This document shows, one piece after another, positions 26,060-34,244 of a stretch of DNA of 64,000 nucleotides. The DNA comes from Gammaproteobacteria bacterium (lineage in GTDB: Bacteria; Pseudomonadota; Gammaproteobacteria; Pseudomonadales; Azotimanducaceae), in contig JAJFJZ010000009.1 in NCBI GenBank assembly GCA_021773565.1, positions 186,001-250,000 on the forward strand, read 5' to 3'. Made by a program: the position numbers and the translations under genes. Position 1 is the first letter of the stretch, and the number at the start of each line of letters is the position of its first letter. The notes beneath the pieces were generated by a model. It had not been told where the DNA came from and made no database searches. It saw nothing but the letters and a program-made list of their open reading frames with translations.

Positions 26060-27123
26060 AAATATTAAGAACCCCCGACGAGAACTTCGCCAATTTGGCT
26101 GATTATCCTTTTACGCCTAATTACACAACCATTCAAAGCGGTGGTGGTAGTGATCTTCGCATTCATCATCTTGATGAAGGTCCAAAAGATGGGCCAATTG
26201 TGCTGTGTATGCACGGGCAGCCTGTGTGGAGTTACCTGTATCGCAAAATGATTCCCCTGTTAGTTAATGAGGGTATGCGGGTGATAGCACCGGATCTGCC
26301 GGGTTATGGAAAGTCTGATAAACCCGCAGCACTTGAGGACTATAGCTACCAGCGACAGGTTGACTGGATGGGCCAGTGGCTCACGAAAAATGATTTTACG
26401 GGGGTAAGCTTTTTTGGGCAGGATTGGGGCGGGTTGATCGGCTTGCGCATGATTGCCGATCATCCAGAAAGGTTTAGCCGGGTAATTATTTCCAATACCG
26501 GACTCCCCTATAATCCGGATGTACCGGATGAAGTGGTTAGGCAGGTTGAAAATTTTCGCGCTAATGCAAAAACTCCAACTCTGCCTGAAATGGGCAAGGC
26601 GCTCGGTAGAATACCCGGAGAAGGCGCGCCTATGTTTGCTTACTGGCAGAAGTTTTGTTGGGAAACAATCGACATTCCCATAGGCATGATGATGCAGTCA
26701 ACAATGGAAAAAACCTCTCCATTTGCCATGACCACCAACTTTTTATTCAACAGGATGGGTATGGGCAAGTGGTCGCCATTTCGATCCGAACTGGCAAAGG
26801 CTTATGACGCTCCATTTCCGGATGCGAGTTTCAAAATGGGGCCTCGCGCCATGCCAAGCCAGGTGCCAACATTACCCACAGACCCTTCCCTGAACGCACA
26901 AAAACAAGCCTGGGAGTTTTTCGCAGGCTTTGATAAGCCATTCCTTTGTATCTTTGCTGACAATGATCCGGTTACGAAGGGTGGGGATGCTGTATTTCTG
27001 GAAAGAGTGCCTGGCACCAGGGGGCAAGCGCATACAACCATCAAAGGGGGCGGTCATTTTGTACAGGAAAACTGTCCAGAGCAAGTGACCAAAGCCATTG
27101 TAGATCTCATTCGTTCAACCTGA
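26056..27123 (+). CDS. Haloalkane dehalogenase-like alpha/beta hydrolase
   Basis: The protein (355 residues) matches haloalkane dehalogenases of the DhlA type. The oxyanion region is CMHGQPVWSYLYRKMIPLL, the nucleophile elbow FFGQDWGGLIGL gives Asp123 followed by Trp124 (a halide-stabilising residue in the family), and the C-terminal GGGHFVQENC supplies the catalytic His, with FADNDP before it. HLDs cleave carbon-halogen bonds in the cytoplasm to give an alcohol and halide. Having Asp rather than Ser at the nucleophile position favours dehalogenase (or epoxide-hydrolase-like) over esterase function. The substrate cannot be known. It overlaps the upstream gene by 4 bp. Confidence 0.9.
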   Translation: MKILRTPDENFANLADYPFTPNYTTIQSGGGSDLRIHHLDEGPKDGPIVLCMHGQPVWSYLYRKMIPLLVNEGMRVIAPDLPGYGKSDKPAALEDYSYQRQVDWMGQWLTKNDFTGVSFFGQDWGGLIGLRMIADHPERFSRVIISNTGLPYNPDVPDEVVRQVENFRANAKTPTLPEMGKALGRIPGEGAPMFAYWQKFCWETIDIPIGMMMQSTMEKTSPFAMTTNFLFNRMGMGKWSPFRSELAKAYDAPFPDASFKMGPRAMPSQVPTLPTDPSLNAQKQAWEFFAGFDKPFLCIFADNDPVTKGGDAVFLERVPGTRGQAHTTIKGGGHFVQENCPEQVTKAIVDLIRST

Positions 27124-27161
27124 CATATATTTGATAAGCAGCCAAACAGAAGGTGAGATAA

Positions 27162-28775
27162 TTGAAGAAAATATTGATAGCAGTGGTGATTCTCAGCCTT
27201 ATTGGTCTGCTGCTTTCCAGCTATTGGTACTACGCACCTGGCATTATTTCAGATTTTGTCAACCCGGTAAGTGATAACCGCGAAGTAGTCTGGCAAAAGG
27301 GCCCGGCGCTACCTACTGGAGTAGATCAGCCACCAAATATCATAGTGATAGTAGCTGACGACCTCGGTTTTAACGACATCACTTTTTATGGTGGTGGCAT
27401 TGCCAATGGAAGTGTACCTACACCCAACATTGATTCGATCGCGAAACAGGGCATGCACTTCGCCAATGGCTATGCAGGTAACGGCACATGTGCGCCTTCG
27501 CGTGCTGCTCTGCTGACGGGTCGATTTCCCACACGTGTAGGGTTCGAATTCACACCTGCACCGCCCGCATTCGCACGACTAACCGCTGGCGATGGTTTTA
27601 TCGAGCAAAACGCCGAGCACTACCCTGACTCTGACCATCTGGGGTTGCCCGGCAGTGAGCTGACCCTGCCAGAAATGTTAAAAGCCAAAGAGTATCACTC
27701 GGTAGCGCTGGGCAAGTGGCACCTTGGTGCGACTGATGGCATGAAACCAAATGACCAGGGATTTGATGAATTCCTCGGTTTTTTAGCTGGTGCAGGTTTA
27801 TTCATGGAGGAGGGAGACGATCAGGTTGTTAACTCAAAACAGGGTTTTGATCCGATTGACAAATTTCTTTGGGCTAACCTGAAGTACGCGGTTCGGTTTA
27901 ATGATAGCGAGCGTTTTCGTCCGAACTCACACATGACAGACTACTTAAGTCGCGAGGCTGTTAAGGCTATAAATGCGAATCGCAACCGACCGTTTTTTTT
28001 GTATCTTGCATACAACGCTCCTCATACTCCGCTGCAGGCTGAAAAGGCGGATTATGACGCACTCTCGCACATCAATGATCATACAGAACGAACCTATGCA
28101 GCAATGCTCCGTGGACTGGACCGGGGCATTGGGGAGGTACTTACTGCACTAAGCGATAATGGTATTGATGACAACACCATAGTAATTTTTACCAGTGACA
28201 ACGGTGGGGCAGGTTATCTCGGTTTGCCAGATATCAACAAACCTTACCGTGGCTGGAAGATCACTTTTTTTGAAGGTGGTATACATGCACCCTACTTTAT
28301 TCGTTGGCCAAAGAAAATTGCGGCTGGCAGTCGATATGATTCCGCCGTTGCACATGTTGATATTTTTTCTACCGCACTTGCAGCAGCTGGTGTTGAGCTA
28401 CCCGCTGACCGGGTAATAGACGGGGTTAATCTTCTCGACTACGCGCTTCAAAGCCCACAGGCGGAGCTTAGCCGGCCATTGTTCTGGAGGACAGGTGGTT
28501 ACAAGGTAGTGCAACAGGATGGCTGGAAGCTTCAATTACAGGAACAAAATGGCAAGACCTGGCTTTACAACTTAAATGAGGATCCAACTGAGCAACTCAA
28601 TTTGAGTGATTCACATCCGAAGAGGCTGGAGAATCTCACTAAAACGCTTTATGACATGGATGGGCGAATGGTAGAGCCGCTTTGGCCTGCACTGGTTGAA
28701 GTGCCTATAGCGATTGATTACACCGTCAATAATAAACCTGCCGGTGAATTTGAGACAATTATCTGGTCGAACTAG
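27162..28775 (+). CDS. Type I sulfatase (arylsulfatase)
   Basis: A 537-residue formylglycine-dependent sulfatase. The start is TTG at 27162 after AAGGTGAG; a single N-terminal membrane segment anchors or exports it. Metal ligands appear in IIVIVADDLGFND, the modification site is NGTCAPSRAALLTGR (Cys110, CxPSR), and later LGKWHLG and FTSDNGGAGY complete the active site. It removes sulfate esters from aryl or carbohydrate substrates, probably in the periplasm. No maturation enzyme (FGE or anSME) is in the window. It lies 38 bp after the dehalogenase-like gene and is likely co-transcribed. Confidence 0.94.
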   Translation: MKKILIAVVILSLIGLLLSSYWYYAPGIISDFVNPVSDNREVVWQKGPALPTGVDQPPNIIVIVADDLGFNDITFYGGGIANGSVPTPNIDSIAKQGMHFANGYAGNGTCAPSRAALLTGRFPTRVGFEFTPAPPAFARLTAGDGFIEQNAEHYPDSDHLGLPGSELTLPEMLKAKEYHSVALGKWHLGATDGMKPNDQGFDEFLGFLAGAGLFMEEGDDQVVNSKQGFDPIDKFLWANLKYAVRFNDSERFRPNSHMTDYLSREAVKAINANRNRPFFLYLAYNAPHTPLQAEKADYDALSHINDHTERTYAAMLRGLDRGIGEVLTALSDNGIDDNTIVIFTSDNGGAGYLGLPDINKPYRGWKITFFEGGIHAPYFIRWPKKIAAGSRYDSAVAHVDIFSTALAAAGVELPADRVIDGVNLLDYALQSPQAELSRPLFWRTGGYKVVQQDGWKLQLQEQNGKTWLYNLNEDPTEQLNLSDSHPKRLENLTKTLYDMDGRMVEPLWPALVEVPIAIDYTVNNKPAGEFETIIWSN

Positions 28776-28792
28776 GGCATGTGGGGGTAGCT

Positions 28793-29458
28793 GTGAGATC
28801 CTTTCCAATTCGAACACTGGTTGTGGTCACCGGCTTTGTATTACTCGTGTTCTGGGTCTTGTTTTTTTCAGCACGGCCACCACTCACCACGGATCCGGCA
28901 ACACTTGCTGGTGATGGGAGTGTACTCAACTATTGTGAGCTACCAATGCTTGATGGCAGTGGGAAAATAGCTGCCGATATTCCCAAGGGCAATACACCCG
29001 GCTGTGCCTATTCGCACTTTCCCCTGCCTATACTGGCTGAATGTACCGAACCATTAATAGAGGGGGCAGATGATATCAGAGGGCTTTGGCAGGGCGTGGA
29101 AGGTGGACACATTGGCCATGTGGAGCGAGTTGAGCAATGCGGAAGAAGGGTAGTGGTAACTTCCAGTGGCATAATTCATGACTATGGGCCAAACAGTAGC
29201 CTGGGTGAGAATACCAATGATACCCAGGGTTCAGTATTGTTCAGCGTTGGTGAAACCGCATACTGCCCGAGAACATCTGCCAGTATGATCTGGAATGAGG
29301 GCGTTCTCGATTTTCATGTGTTTGGGTGGGGTCCGGTAGTAGTGCGTCGTTATCTGGATGGTGAGCAACTTATCTGGGAATATGCGGACGGCAGTACAAC
29401 ACGAATGAAGCGAATCTGTACCTTACCGGCAGATCACAAGTATCCAGAGCCGCGCTAG
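28793..29458 (+). CDS. Membrane-anchored periplasmic protein of unknown function
   Basis: One N-terminal membrane segment (IRTLVVVTGFVLLVFWVLFF) is followed by about 190 periplasmic residues with seven cysteines, an arrangement that suggests disulfide bonds. Motifs such as DIRGLWQGVEGGHIGHVERV and RVVVTSSGIIHDYG look like a small beta-barrel of the lipocalin type, but I cannot name a family. GTG at 28793 follows GGGGG with 5 bp spacing; GTG 28781 is also possible. It is the last gene of the operon before the tandem repeat. Confidence 0.65.
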   Translation: MRSFPIRTLVVVTGFVLLVFWVLFFSARPPLTTDPATLAGDGSVLNYCELPMLDGSGKIAADIPKGNTPGCAYSHFPLPILAECTEPLIEGADDIRGLWQGVEGGHIGHVERVEQCGRRVVVTSSGIIHDYGPNSSLGENTNDTQGSVLFSVGETAYCPRTSASMIWNEGVLDFHVFGWGPVVVRRYLDGEQLIWEYADGSTTRMKRICTLPADHKYPEPR

Positions 29459-29460
29459 GA

Positions 29461-29562
29461 AAATGGGGTCAGGTTCATTTTTAATAAAATGAACCTGACC
29501 CCATTTACCTGACCCCATTTACCTGACCCCATTTACCTGACCCCATTTACCTGACCCCATTT
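29461..29562. repeat. Inverted repeat with a five-unit tandem tail, GGGGTCAGGTTCA family
   Basis: AAATGGGGTCAGGTTCATTTT (29461-29481) pairs perfectly with 29486-29506 over a 4-base loop. From 29493 the 14 bp unit ACCTGACCCCATTT is repeated five times without spacers (29493-29562), followed by a partial ACCGCATTT. The tandem units equal the right arm of the palindrome, so it probably arose by slippage on that arm. It sits 2 bp after the stop at 29458 and 62 bp before the next start, and may terminate the upstream operon. Confidence 0.92.
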
Positions 29563-29624
29563 ACCGCATTTACCGGGAATTTTTGCTATGATCCTTGCTC
29601 TGACAAAGCACTTCGGAGAAAGTC

Positions 29625-30386
29625 ATGGCAGAAACATCTACTACAACAACGGCAAATAGTGTTACCAGACCAACCGTAAACTTTTCGTTTTTCTTTTGGA
29701 TGACCCTTGTTATGGCATTCGTGGTTTTTGCGGGGTTTGGCGCCTCGTATTTTCAACCCATGGCAGCAGGTACCTTGCGACCGGTGGCACCCATTGTGCA
29801 TATTCACGGCGTGTTTTACTTTGCCTGGATGATCTTGTTAGTAGTGCAATCCTGGCTGGTCAATCATAAGAGTATGGCAGTGCACAGGAGTATGGGGCTA
29901 GCTGGTATTTCAATTGCCACTGGCATCGTATTTCTTGCCAGCACAGTCACATTTCTATCGACCGGGAAAGCTCTGGCAGAAAACCCGAGCGCCTTCGTGT
30001 ACGAACTAATGTATTTAAGTCTTATTGCGATAATAGCCTTTTCAATATTATTCATCTACGCAATCAATAATATTCGGGATTCTGAGGCGCACAAAAGATT
30101 CATCTTGCTGGCAACGGTTGCATTTTTAGCTGGTGGCCTAAATCGTATCTTCATATTTTTGTTTGAATTCGAATTTACACCTTTCTGGATACTTTATGTT
30201 TCAGTAGATCTTATTATTCTTGCATTTTTGGTGTATGACTGGCGTACTTTGGGCAAACTACATAGGGCGACGATACTCGGTGCCGCTATAAATGTTGTGC
30301 CGCAGTTACTGCACGGCGCCATAGCCAATTCGTCGGCATTTTACGCACTAACACACTGGCTGGTTGGCTTTACTGTTTATTCCTAG
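29625..30386 (+). CDS. Seven-helix membrane protein of unknown function
   Basis: A 253-residue protein with about seven hydrophobic segments. A Thr-rich N-terminal arm precedes the first helix. HIHGVFYFAWMILLVVQSWL and AVHRSMGLAGISIATG put histidines in neighbouring helices, which could bind a metal or haem. I do not recognise a named family. The AUG has a clear start region after the repeat. It is convergent with the hydroxylase gene. Confidence 0.7.
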   Translation: MAETSTTTTANSVTRPTVNFSFFFWMTLVMAFVVFAGFGASYFQPMAAGTLRPVAPIVHIHGVFYFAWMILLVVQSWLVNHKSMAVHRSMGLAGISIATGIVFLASTVTFLSTGKALAENPSAFVYELMYLSLIAIIAFSILFIYAINNIRDSEAHKRFILLATVAFLAGGLNRIFIFLFEFEFTPFWILYVSVDLIILAFLVYDWRTLGKLHRATILGAAINVVPQLLHGAIANSSAFYALTHWLVGFTVYS

Positions 30387-30434
30387 ATAGTTTGCGAATC
30401 AGAATTAGACGGATGTTACCCGCAGGCCTGGGGC

Positions 30435-31274
30435 TCATGTCACAGCTTCTGCGGATTTGCTTTCCGGCAACTCTTGTAGAAAAGGTGAGCGCAGCAGCCA
30501 CCAAAAATTACTCGCCTGTGGCTCCCTTACCTCATCCAGGCCAAGTTTCATCGTGGTCAGTGGCGCACGGGTCTTCGTTTTGAAAGTACCGCACAAGATA
30601 TCCCAAACCGGGAAAACCGCAGAATAATTACTATTGGTCTCCTGCATAAAAGCGGAATGGTGTACCTTGTGCAGGTCTGGGGTCACGATCACATAGCGAA
30701 GAATCTTATTGAGGGATGACGGTAGACGAATATTGGAATGAGAAAATAGCGTTATCGTCACATCGAACAGCTCGTATAGCAGAAGCACCCAGGGGCTTAG
30801 GCCAAATAGCACTATCATGGGCAAGCCAATAATCATTCCCACTGGCATTTCCAGAGGATGAAACCTGACCGTACTGGATATATCAAGTTCGGTATCGAAA
30901 TGGTGGACGCGATGTATTCGCCACAAAAAAGGAATTTTGTGATTAAGAAAGTGTGTAAAAAACGAAACAAAACCCCTCAGGAATAGCGTTAAAAAGATAA
31001 TTGCAGATACGGGTAGAAATTGATCAAAATAATTCAATAGGCCTAAATCATTATTCTTTGCCCAGGCGGCTACGGTAATAAAGCTAACCGGCATGAGCGG
31101 TATTAGCAGTATCGCAAGGGTACTCAATCCGGCATTAGTCCACCATCGAGTAGACTGGGAAAATTCCGGTTTGCGCATCGGCACTATGCGCTCCACGGCA
31201 ATGAAAAGAATGAGGAATCCGAAGAATAGGGGAACCTGTAATTCGGCTCCGTTTGACATCATATAGGTTTCCAT
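30435..31274 (-). CDS. Sterol desaturase/fatty acid hydroxylase family protein
   Basis: An integral membrane di-iron hydroxylase of 279 residues. Histidine motifs are FFTHFLNHKIP, WRIHRVHHFD and LHKVHHSAF, with SSTVRFHPLEMP between them, the usual pattern of the superfamily. Members hydroxylate or desaturate lipids and sterols at the membrane. The start at 31274 has GGAG 5 bp upstream; a longer upstream frame reads through the operator region and is rejected. It is divergent from a MarR gene, with two TGACAA-N6-TTGTCA sites between them, so it is a likely target of that regulator. Confidence 0.9.
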   Translation of the reverse strand: METYMMSNGAELQVPLFFGFLILFIAVERIVPMRKPEFSQSTRWWTNAGLSTLAILLIPLMPVSFITVAAWAKNNDLGLLNYFDQFLPVSAIIFLTLFLRGFVSFFTHFLNHKIPFLWRIHRVHHFDTELDISSTVRFHPLEMPVGMIIGLPMIVLFGLSPWVLLLYELFDVTITLFSHSNIRLPSSLNKILRYVIVTPDLHKVHHSAFMQETNSNYSAVFPVWDILCGTFKTKTRAPLTTMKLGLDEVREPQASNFWWLLRSPFLQELPESKSAEAVT

Positions 31275-31287
31275 TGTTACTCCACAA

Positions 31288-31305
31288 TGACAACAAGTAT
31301 TGTCA
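31288..31305. promoter_or_regulatory. Candidate MarR operator 1 (TGACAA-N6-TTGTCA)
   Basis: TGACAA (31288-31293) and TTGTCA (31300-31305) form a dyad 14 bp upstream of the hydroxylase start. The second copy at 31328 has the same arms and the same 6 bp gap. The positions suit repression of the hydroxylase gene. Confidence 0.75.
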
Positions 31306-31327
31306 ATATAGGATATCTTTGGATTAA

Positions 31328-31345
31328 TGACAACTATAATTGTCA
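31328..31345. promoter_or_regulatory. Candidate MarR operator 2 (TGACAA-N6-TTGTCA)
   Basis: TGACAA (31328-31333) and TTGTCA (31340-31345) repeat the first operator's arms and gap exactly. Including the flanking A/T the dyad extends to 7 bp arms (31327-31346). The centre lies 40 bp, close to four helical turns, from operator 1 and about 38 bp before the MarR start, which fits autoregulation. Confidence 0.75.
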
Positions 31346-31374
31346 TTATTGATCGATCCTGCCACAATCCACTT

Positions 31375-31803
31375 ATGGACAGACCAATCGAACAGCTTAT
31401 TAATGAAGTACGGCTTTTTTACCAGTCGCTTGTGCAAGTAGGCACTAAGCTGCATCAGAAATCTGGTATTTCCATGGGTATGCGGGCGATTCTTGAATAT
31501 CTGGATAGAAACGGAAATTCCACTGTGCCAAACATGGCGCGGGCGCGGCGGGTTACGCGGCAGCGCGTGCAAGCGTTAGTCAATTCACTTTTTGAGCTTG
31601 GTCTTGCAAAGACTATCTCTAATCCTGCAAGCAAACGATCGCCACTCATTGCCCTTACAGGAAAGGGTAGCAAAACTATTCTCGAAATGCGGCGCCTGGA
31701 AGGACGCGAGATGAATTTTGAATCTGATGAGAAAAACATTAGACAAGCCACGAAAACACTTGCAGAACTTCGAATGTCCCTTGAAAGGGAAGGTGAGAAA
31801 TAG
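31375..31803 (+). CDS. MarR-family transcriptional regulator
   Basis: A 142-residue winged-helix regulator of the usual MarR size. ILEYLDRNGNSTVPNMARAR forms the first helices, VTRQRVQALVNSLFELGLAK the recognition helix and SNPASKRSPLIALTGKGSKT the wing with the conserved RSPLIALT-type turn. ATG 31375 was chosen because an earlier in-frame ATG (31327) would begin inside the operator. It probably represses itself and the divergent lipid hydroxylase gene, with release by a small ligand. Confidence 0.9.
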   Translation: MDRPIEQLINEVRLFYQSLVQVGTKLHQKSGISMGMRAILEYLDRNGNSTVPNMARARRVTRQRVQALVNSLFELGLAKTISNPASKRSPLIALTGKGSKTILEMRRLEGREMNFESDEKNIRQATKTLAELRMSLEREGEK

Positions 31804-31981
31804 CGCAAAATAGAGCTGAGCAGACCTGTCTATTCCCCCCAGTACAAACGTACCGGAACACCGCAGAAAACAACACTGGATAGTAAAATCCTAATGCACT
31901 ACATTATCACAACTAAAAATTGATCGTCTTGCAACGATAAATTTTATAAAAACAGATAATTTTAGTAACGAGGACACACAT

Positions 31982-32725
31982 ATGAGACAGTTAAAATTAG
32001 TGGTTTGTTCACTGCTACTTGGCCTTGGCCTTTTCGCCAGTGCAGAGGAAGCAGCACCTATGGGGTTTAGTGTTTTGAACGTAGAAGTTAAACCCGGTTC
32101 ACAACAGCAATTTGAGGGCTTTATAGCCGGGTACAAAAAAGCCGTTGATAAAGTTGGCGGCCCAGTATGGTTTGCCGAATCTCCCGGAATTGGCAGTACT
32201 ACAAGTTATTCCTTCGCCCGACCGTTTAACTCATTCGCAGATTTGGCGGACCAGACTAATCCGGTAGTTGAAGCTTTTGGTGCTGAAGAAGCACAAAAGA
32301 TCTATGGTATGTATGCAGCATCTGTTGTTTCTGCAGAAACAGTAACTTATCACGGTCGCCCGGACCTGAGCAGGGCTAACGATGGTGAAGGTGCGGAAAT
32401 AGTTATGAGCTTTGGCATAACCCTTAACCCGGGAATGACCGAAAAATTTGAAAACTGGGTAAAGAAATTTGCAGCAGCAGCCGAGGATCGTAATTTTAAT
32501 GTGTACCAGCGTGGCATTGGAGACGGTCCGGACTACGCTGTACGGGTACCTATGAAGTGGGCGGATCTAGATAACGACCCGAAACCTATTCCAGAAGTAC
32601 TGGAAGCCAAGTATGGCAAAAAGGAAGCCGCAAAACTGATGGCAGACAATGCCGCAGCCGTTGCAAGCATTAGTCAGACCCTAACTCGCTTACGAGCTGA
32701 CATGAGTAATGTGCCTTCCGAATAG
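31982..32725 (+). CDS. Secreted protein of unknown function
   Basis: A Sec signal peptide (RQLKLVVCSLLLGLGLFASAEEA) is followed by about 220 residues. Two halves look alike: FSVLNVEVKPGSQQQFEGFI and MSFGITLNPGMTEKFENWVK. This suggests a duplicated ferredoxin-like (dimeric alpha/beta barrel) domain as in ABM/DUF1330-type proteins. No enzyme motif is visible. The spacing from the MarR gene (178 bp) and a leader with GAGG before the ATG suggest its own promoter. Confidence 0.7.
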   Translation: MRQLKLVVCSLLLGLGLFASAEEAAPMGFSVLNVEVKPGSQQQFEGFIAGYKKAVDKVGGPVWFAESPGIGSTTSYSFARPFNSFADLADQTNPVVEAFGAEEAQKIYGMYAASVVSAETVTYHGRPDLSRANDGEGAEIVMSFGITLNPGMTEKFENWVKKFAAAAEDRNFNVYQRGIGDGPDYAVRVPMKWADLDNDPKPIPEVLEAKYGKKEAAKLMADNAAAVASISQTLTRLRADMSNVPSE

Positions 32726-32732
32726 CTGCGTT

Positions 32733-32754
32733 AATGGGGTCAGGTTCATTTTTT
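32733..32754. repeat. Single copy of the GGGGTCAGGTTCA repeat between convergent genes
   Basis: AATGGGGTCAGGTTCATTTTTT lies 7 bp after the stop at 32725. No inverted partner follows before the P450 stop at 32817. The core is identical to the copies at 25357 and 29461. Confidence 0.8.
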
Positions 32755-32816
32755 GTTAGCTGAATCTGTTTCCATACACTTGCTACATCCTGTAGCAGAG
32801 CGTTTGGTCGGTATGA

Positions 32817-34154
32817 TTAAACGCTCGCTGCAGTCTTTGCCAGAGGTAAGGGTTCGCTGAGTTCAAACGCGCATGTCGTTCGCACATGTAGCTGCTCCAA
32901 ACCACGAAACATGGGGTTTTGGCCCCAATCCAGATTTTTCTGTGCATTCTCCAGAGTTGTGAAGTTTTCAAACAGCTTCTGGAACACGATTTTTGCCTCC
33001 AGACGTGCCAGGGACATTCCCAGGCAAAGGTGTATTCCATAGCCGAAACTTACATGGATCGGTTTTTCACGGGTTATGTCAAATTCGCTGGGTCGTTCTA
33101 CAACCAGCGGGTCACGATTGGCAGCGGCGAGAGATAACATCAACAGTTGGCCTTTTTTAAGCGTACATTCCCTGAACTCAAAATCTTCCTTAACCACTCG
33201 GGCAGTGAACTGTACAGGCGGTTCAAAGCGCAGACTTTCTTCGATCGCACCCATAAGTAAAGCTTCACTTGAGCGTGCAGCGGCCATCTGCTCAGGATGT
33301 GTAAGCAAGAGATGCAGGCAATTTCCGATCAGCCGTGTGGTTGTTTCGTGCCCGGCCACCAGTAGCAGGATGCAATTGGCGTACAACTCTTCAATGGTTA
33401 ATTTGTCACCATCTTCCTCTGCCGCTATTAATTGGGATATAAGGTCCTGGCCTGGATTCTTGCGTTTTTGTTCTGTCAGATTGACGAGGTAACTACGCAT
33501 TTGTCCGGTCGCTTCACCGCCCTTTTTGATATGCTCCGGACGCGCTATATCTGAACCCTTAACCAAATCTTCAGACCATTGTTCAAACAGATGTCGTTCG
33601 TGTACGGGCACACCCATCATCTCGGCAATCACAATAGCGGGAAGGGGCTTGGCCAGGGTGTCCATGATGTCAAACTGTTCGGTATTGGGTATCTGCGCCA
33701 GCAATTCATCGACTAACTGACCAATAGCCGGTGCAAGGGACTGGATATACTTGTGAACAAAGCCCTTGGCGACGAGTTTTCGAAGGCGGCCGTGATCCGG
33801 TGGATCTTGACTCAACATCGTTGGATAGTCGAAACTGATAACTTTATGCCCTTCAGCAGCGTAACGCACAATTCGGGTCACGAACTTATTGTTCGTAAAA
33901 TCGCTGGTTACGCGTTGATCGCGCAATATTTCAGTTACTTCCTTGTAACCGGTAATAATCCAGCCACCGTTCATATAGGAACGGATAACGGGTGCACGTT
34001 CTCGAATGGCATTGGCGGCAGGATAGGGATTTGTTGATCTATCAGGTGGAGTGAGGCTGTGGACAGACTTGTTGAGGTAGTAGTCGAGCCTTCTGGCTAT
34101 CCATATATAGCCGGACATTCCCAGACTCAGTGATTTGAGGACCAAATTCTTCAT
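32817..34154 (-). CDS. Cytochrome P450 monooxygenase
   Basis: A soluble bacterial class I P450 of 445 residues. The oxygen-binding I helix is LLLVAGHETTTRL (AGHETT 267-272), the ExxR motif is EESLR (E306, R309), and the haem loop is FGYGIHLCLG with Cys377. It needs a ferredoxin and reductase, neither of which is adjacent. Substrates of such P450s in marine gammaproteobacteria include alkanes, terpenes and sterols; none can be chosen from sequence alone. It is convergent with the secreted-protein gene and divergent from the Mur-ligase-like gene. Confidence 0.95.
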   Translation of the reverse strand: MKNLVLKSLSLGMSGYIWIARRLDYYLNKSVHSLTPPDRSTNPYPAANAIRERAPVIRSYMNGGWIITGYKEVTEILRDQRVTSDFTNNKFVTRIVRYAAEGHKVISFDYPTMLSQDPPDHGRLRKLVAKGFVHKYIQSLAPAIGQLVDELLAQIPNTEQFDIMDTLAKPLPAIVIAEMMGVPVHERHLFEQWSEDLVKGSDIARPEHIKKGGEATGQMRSYLVNLTEQKRKNPGQDLISQLIAAEEDGDKLTIEELYANCILLLVAGHETTTRLIGNCLHLLLTHPEQMAAARSSEALLMGAIEESLRFEPPVQFTARVVKEDFEFRECTLKKGQLLMLSLAAANRDPLVVERPSEFDITREKPIHVSFGYGIHLCLGMSLARLEAKIVFQKLFENFTTLENAQKNLDWGQNPMFRGLEQLHVRTTCAFELSEPLPLAKTAASV

Positions 34155-34244
34155 GTACTTATGCTGCCTCTATACCGGTTCTGCAAAAAATCAATAATAC
34201 CCTTAGTATAGGCCGAAATGGAGTGTCCGTAATGAGAACAAGAC

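Noticed and set aside
27530-27560. GGTTCGAATTC, similar to a tRNA T-loop
   Set aside because: It lies in the coding sequence of the sulfatase and no acceptor stem, anticodon arm or other tRNA element surrounds it.
29493-29562. Tandem 14 bp repeats as a possible CRISPR array
   Set aside because: The units are contiguous without spacers, too short for CRISPR repeats, and identical to an arm of the neighbouring palindrome; no cas gene is present.
30435-31367. Longer form of the fatty acid hydroxylase gene starting at 31367
   Set aside because: It would read through both MarR operators and the promoter region; ATG 31274 has a proper SD and matches the family start.
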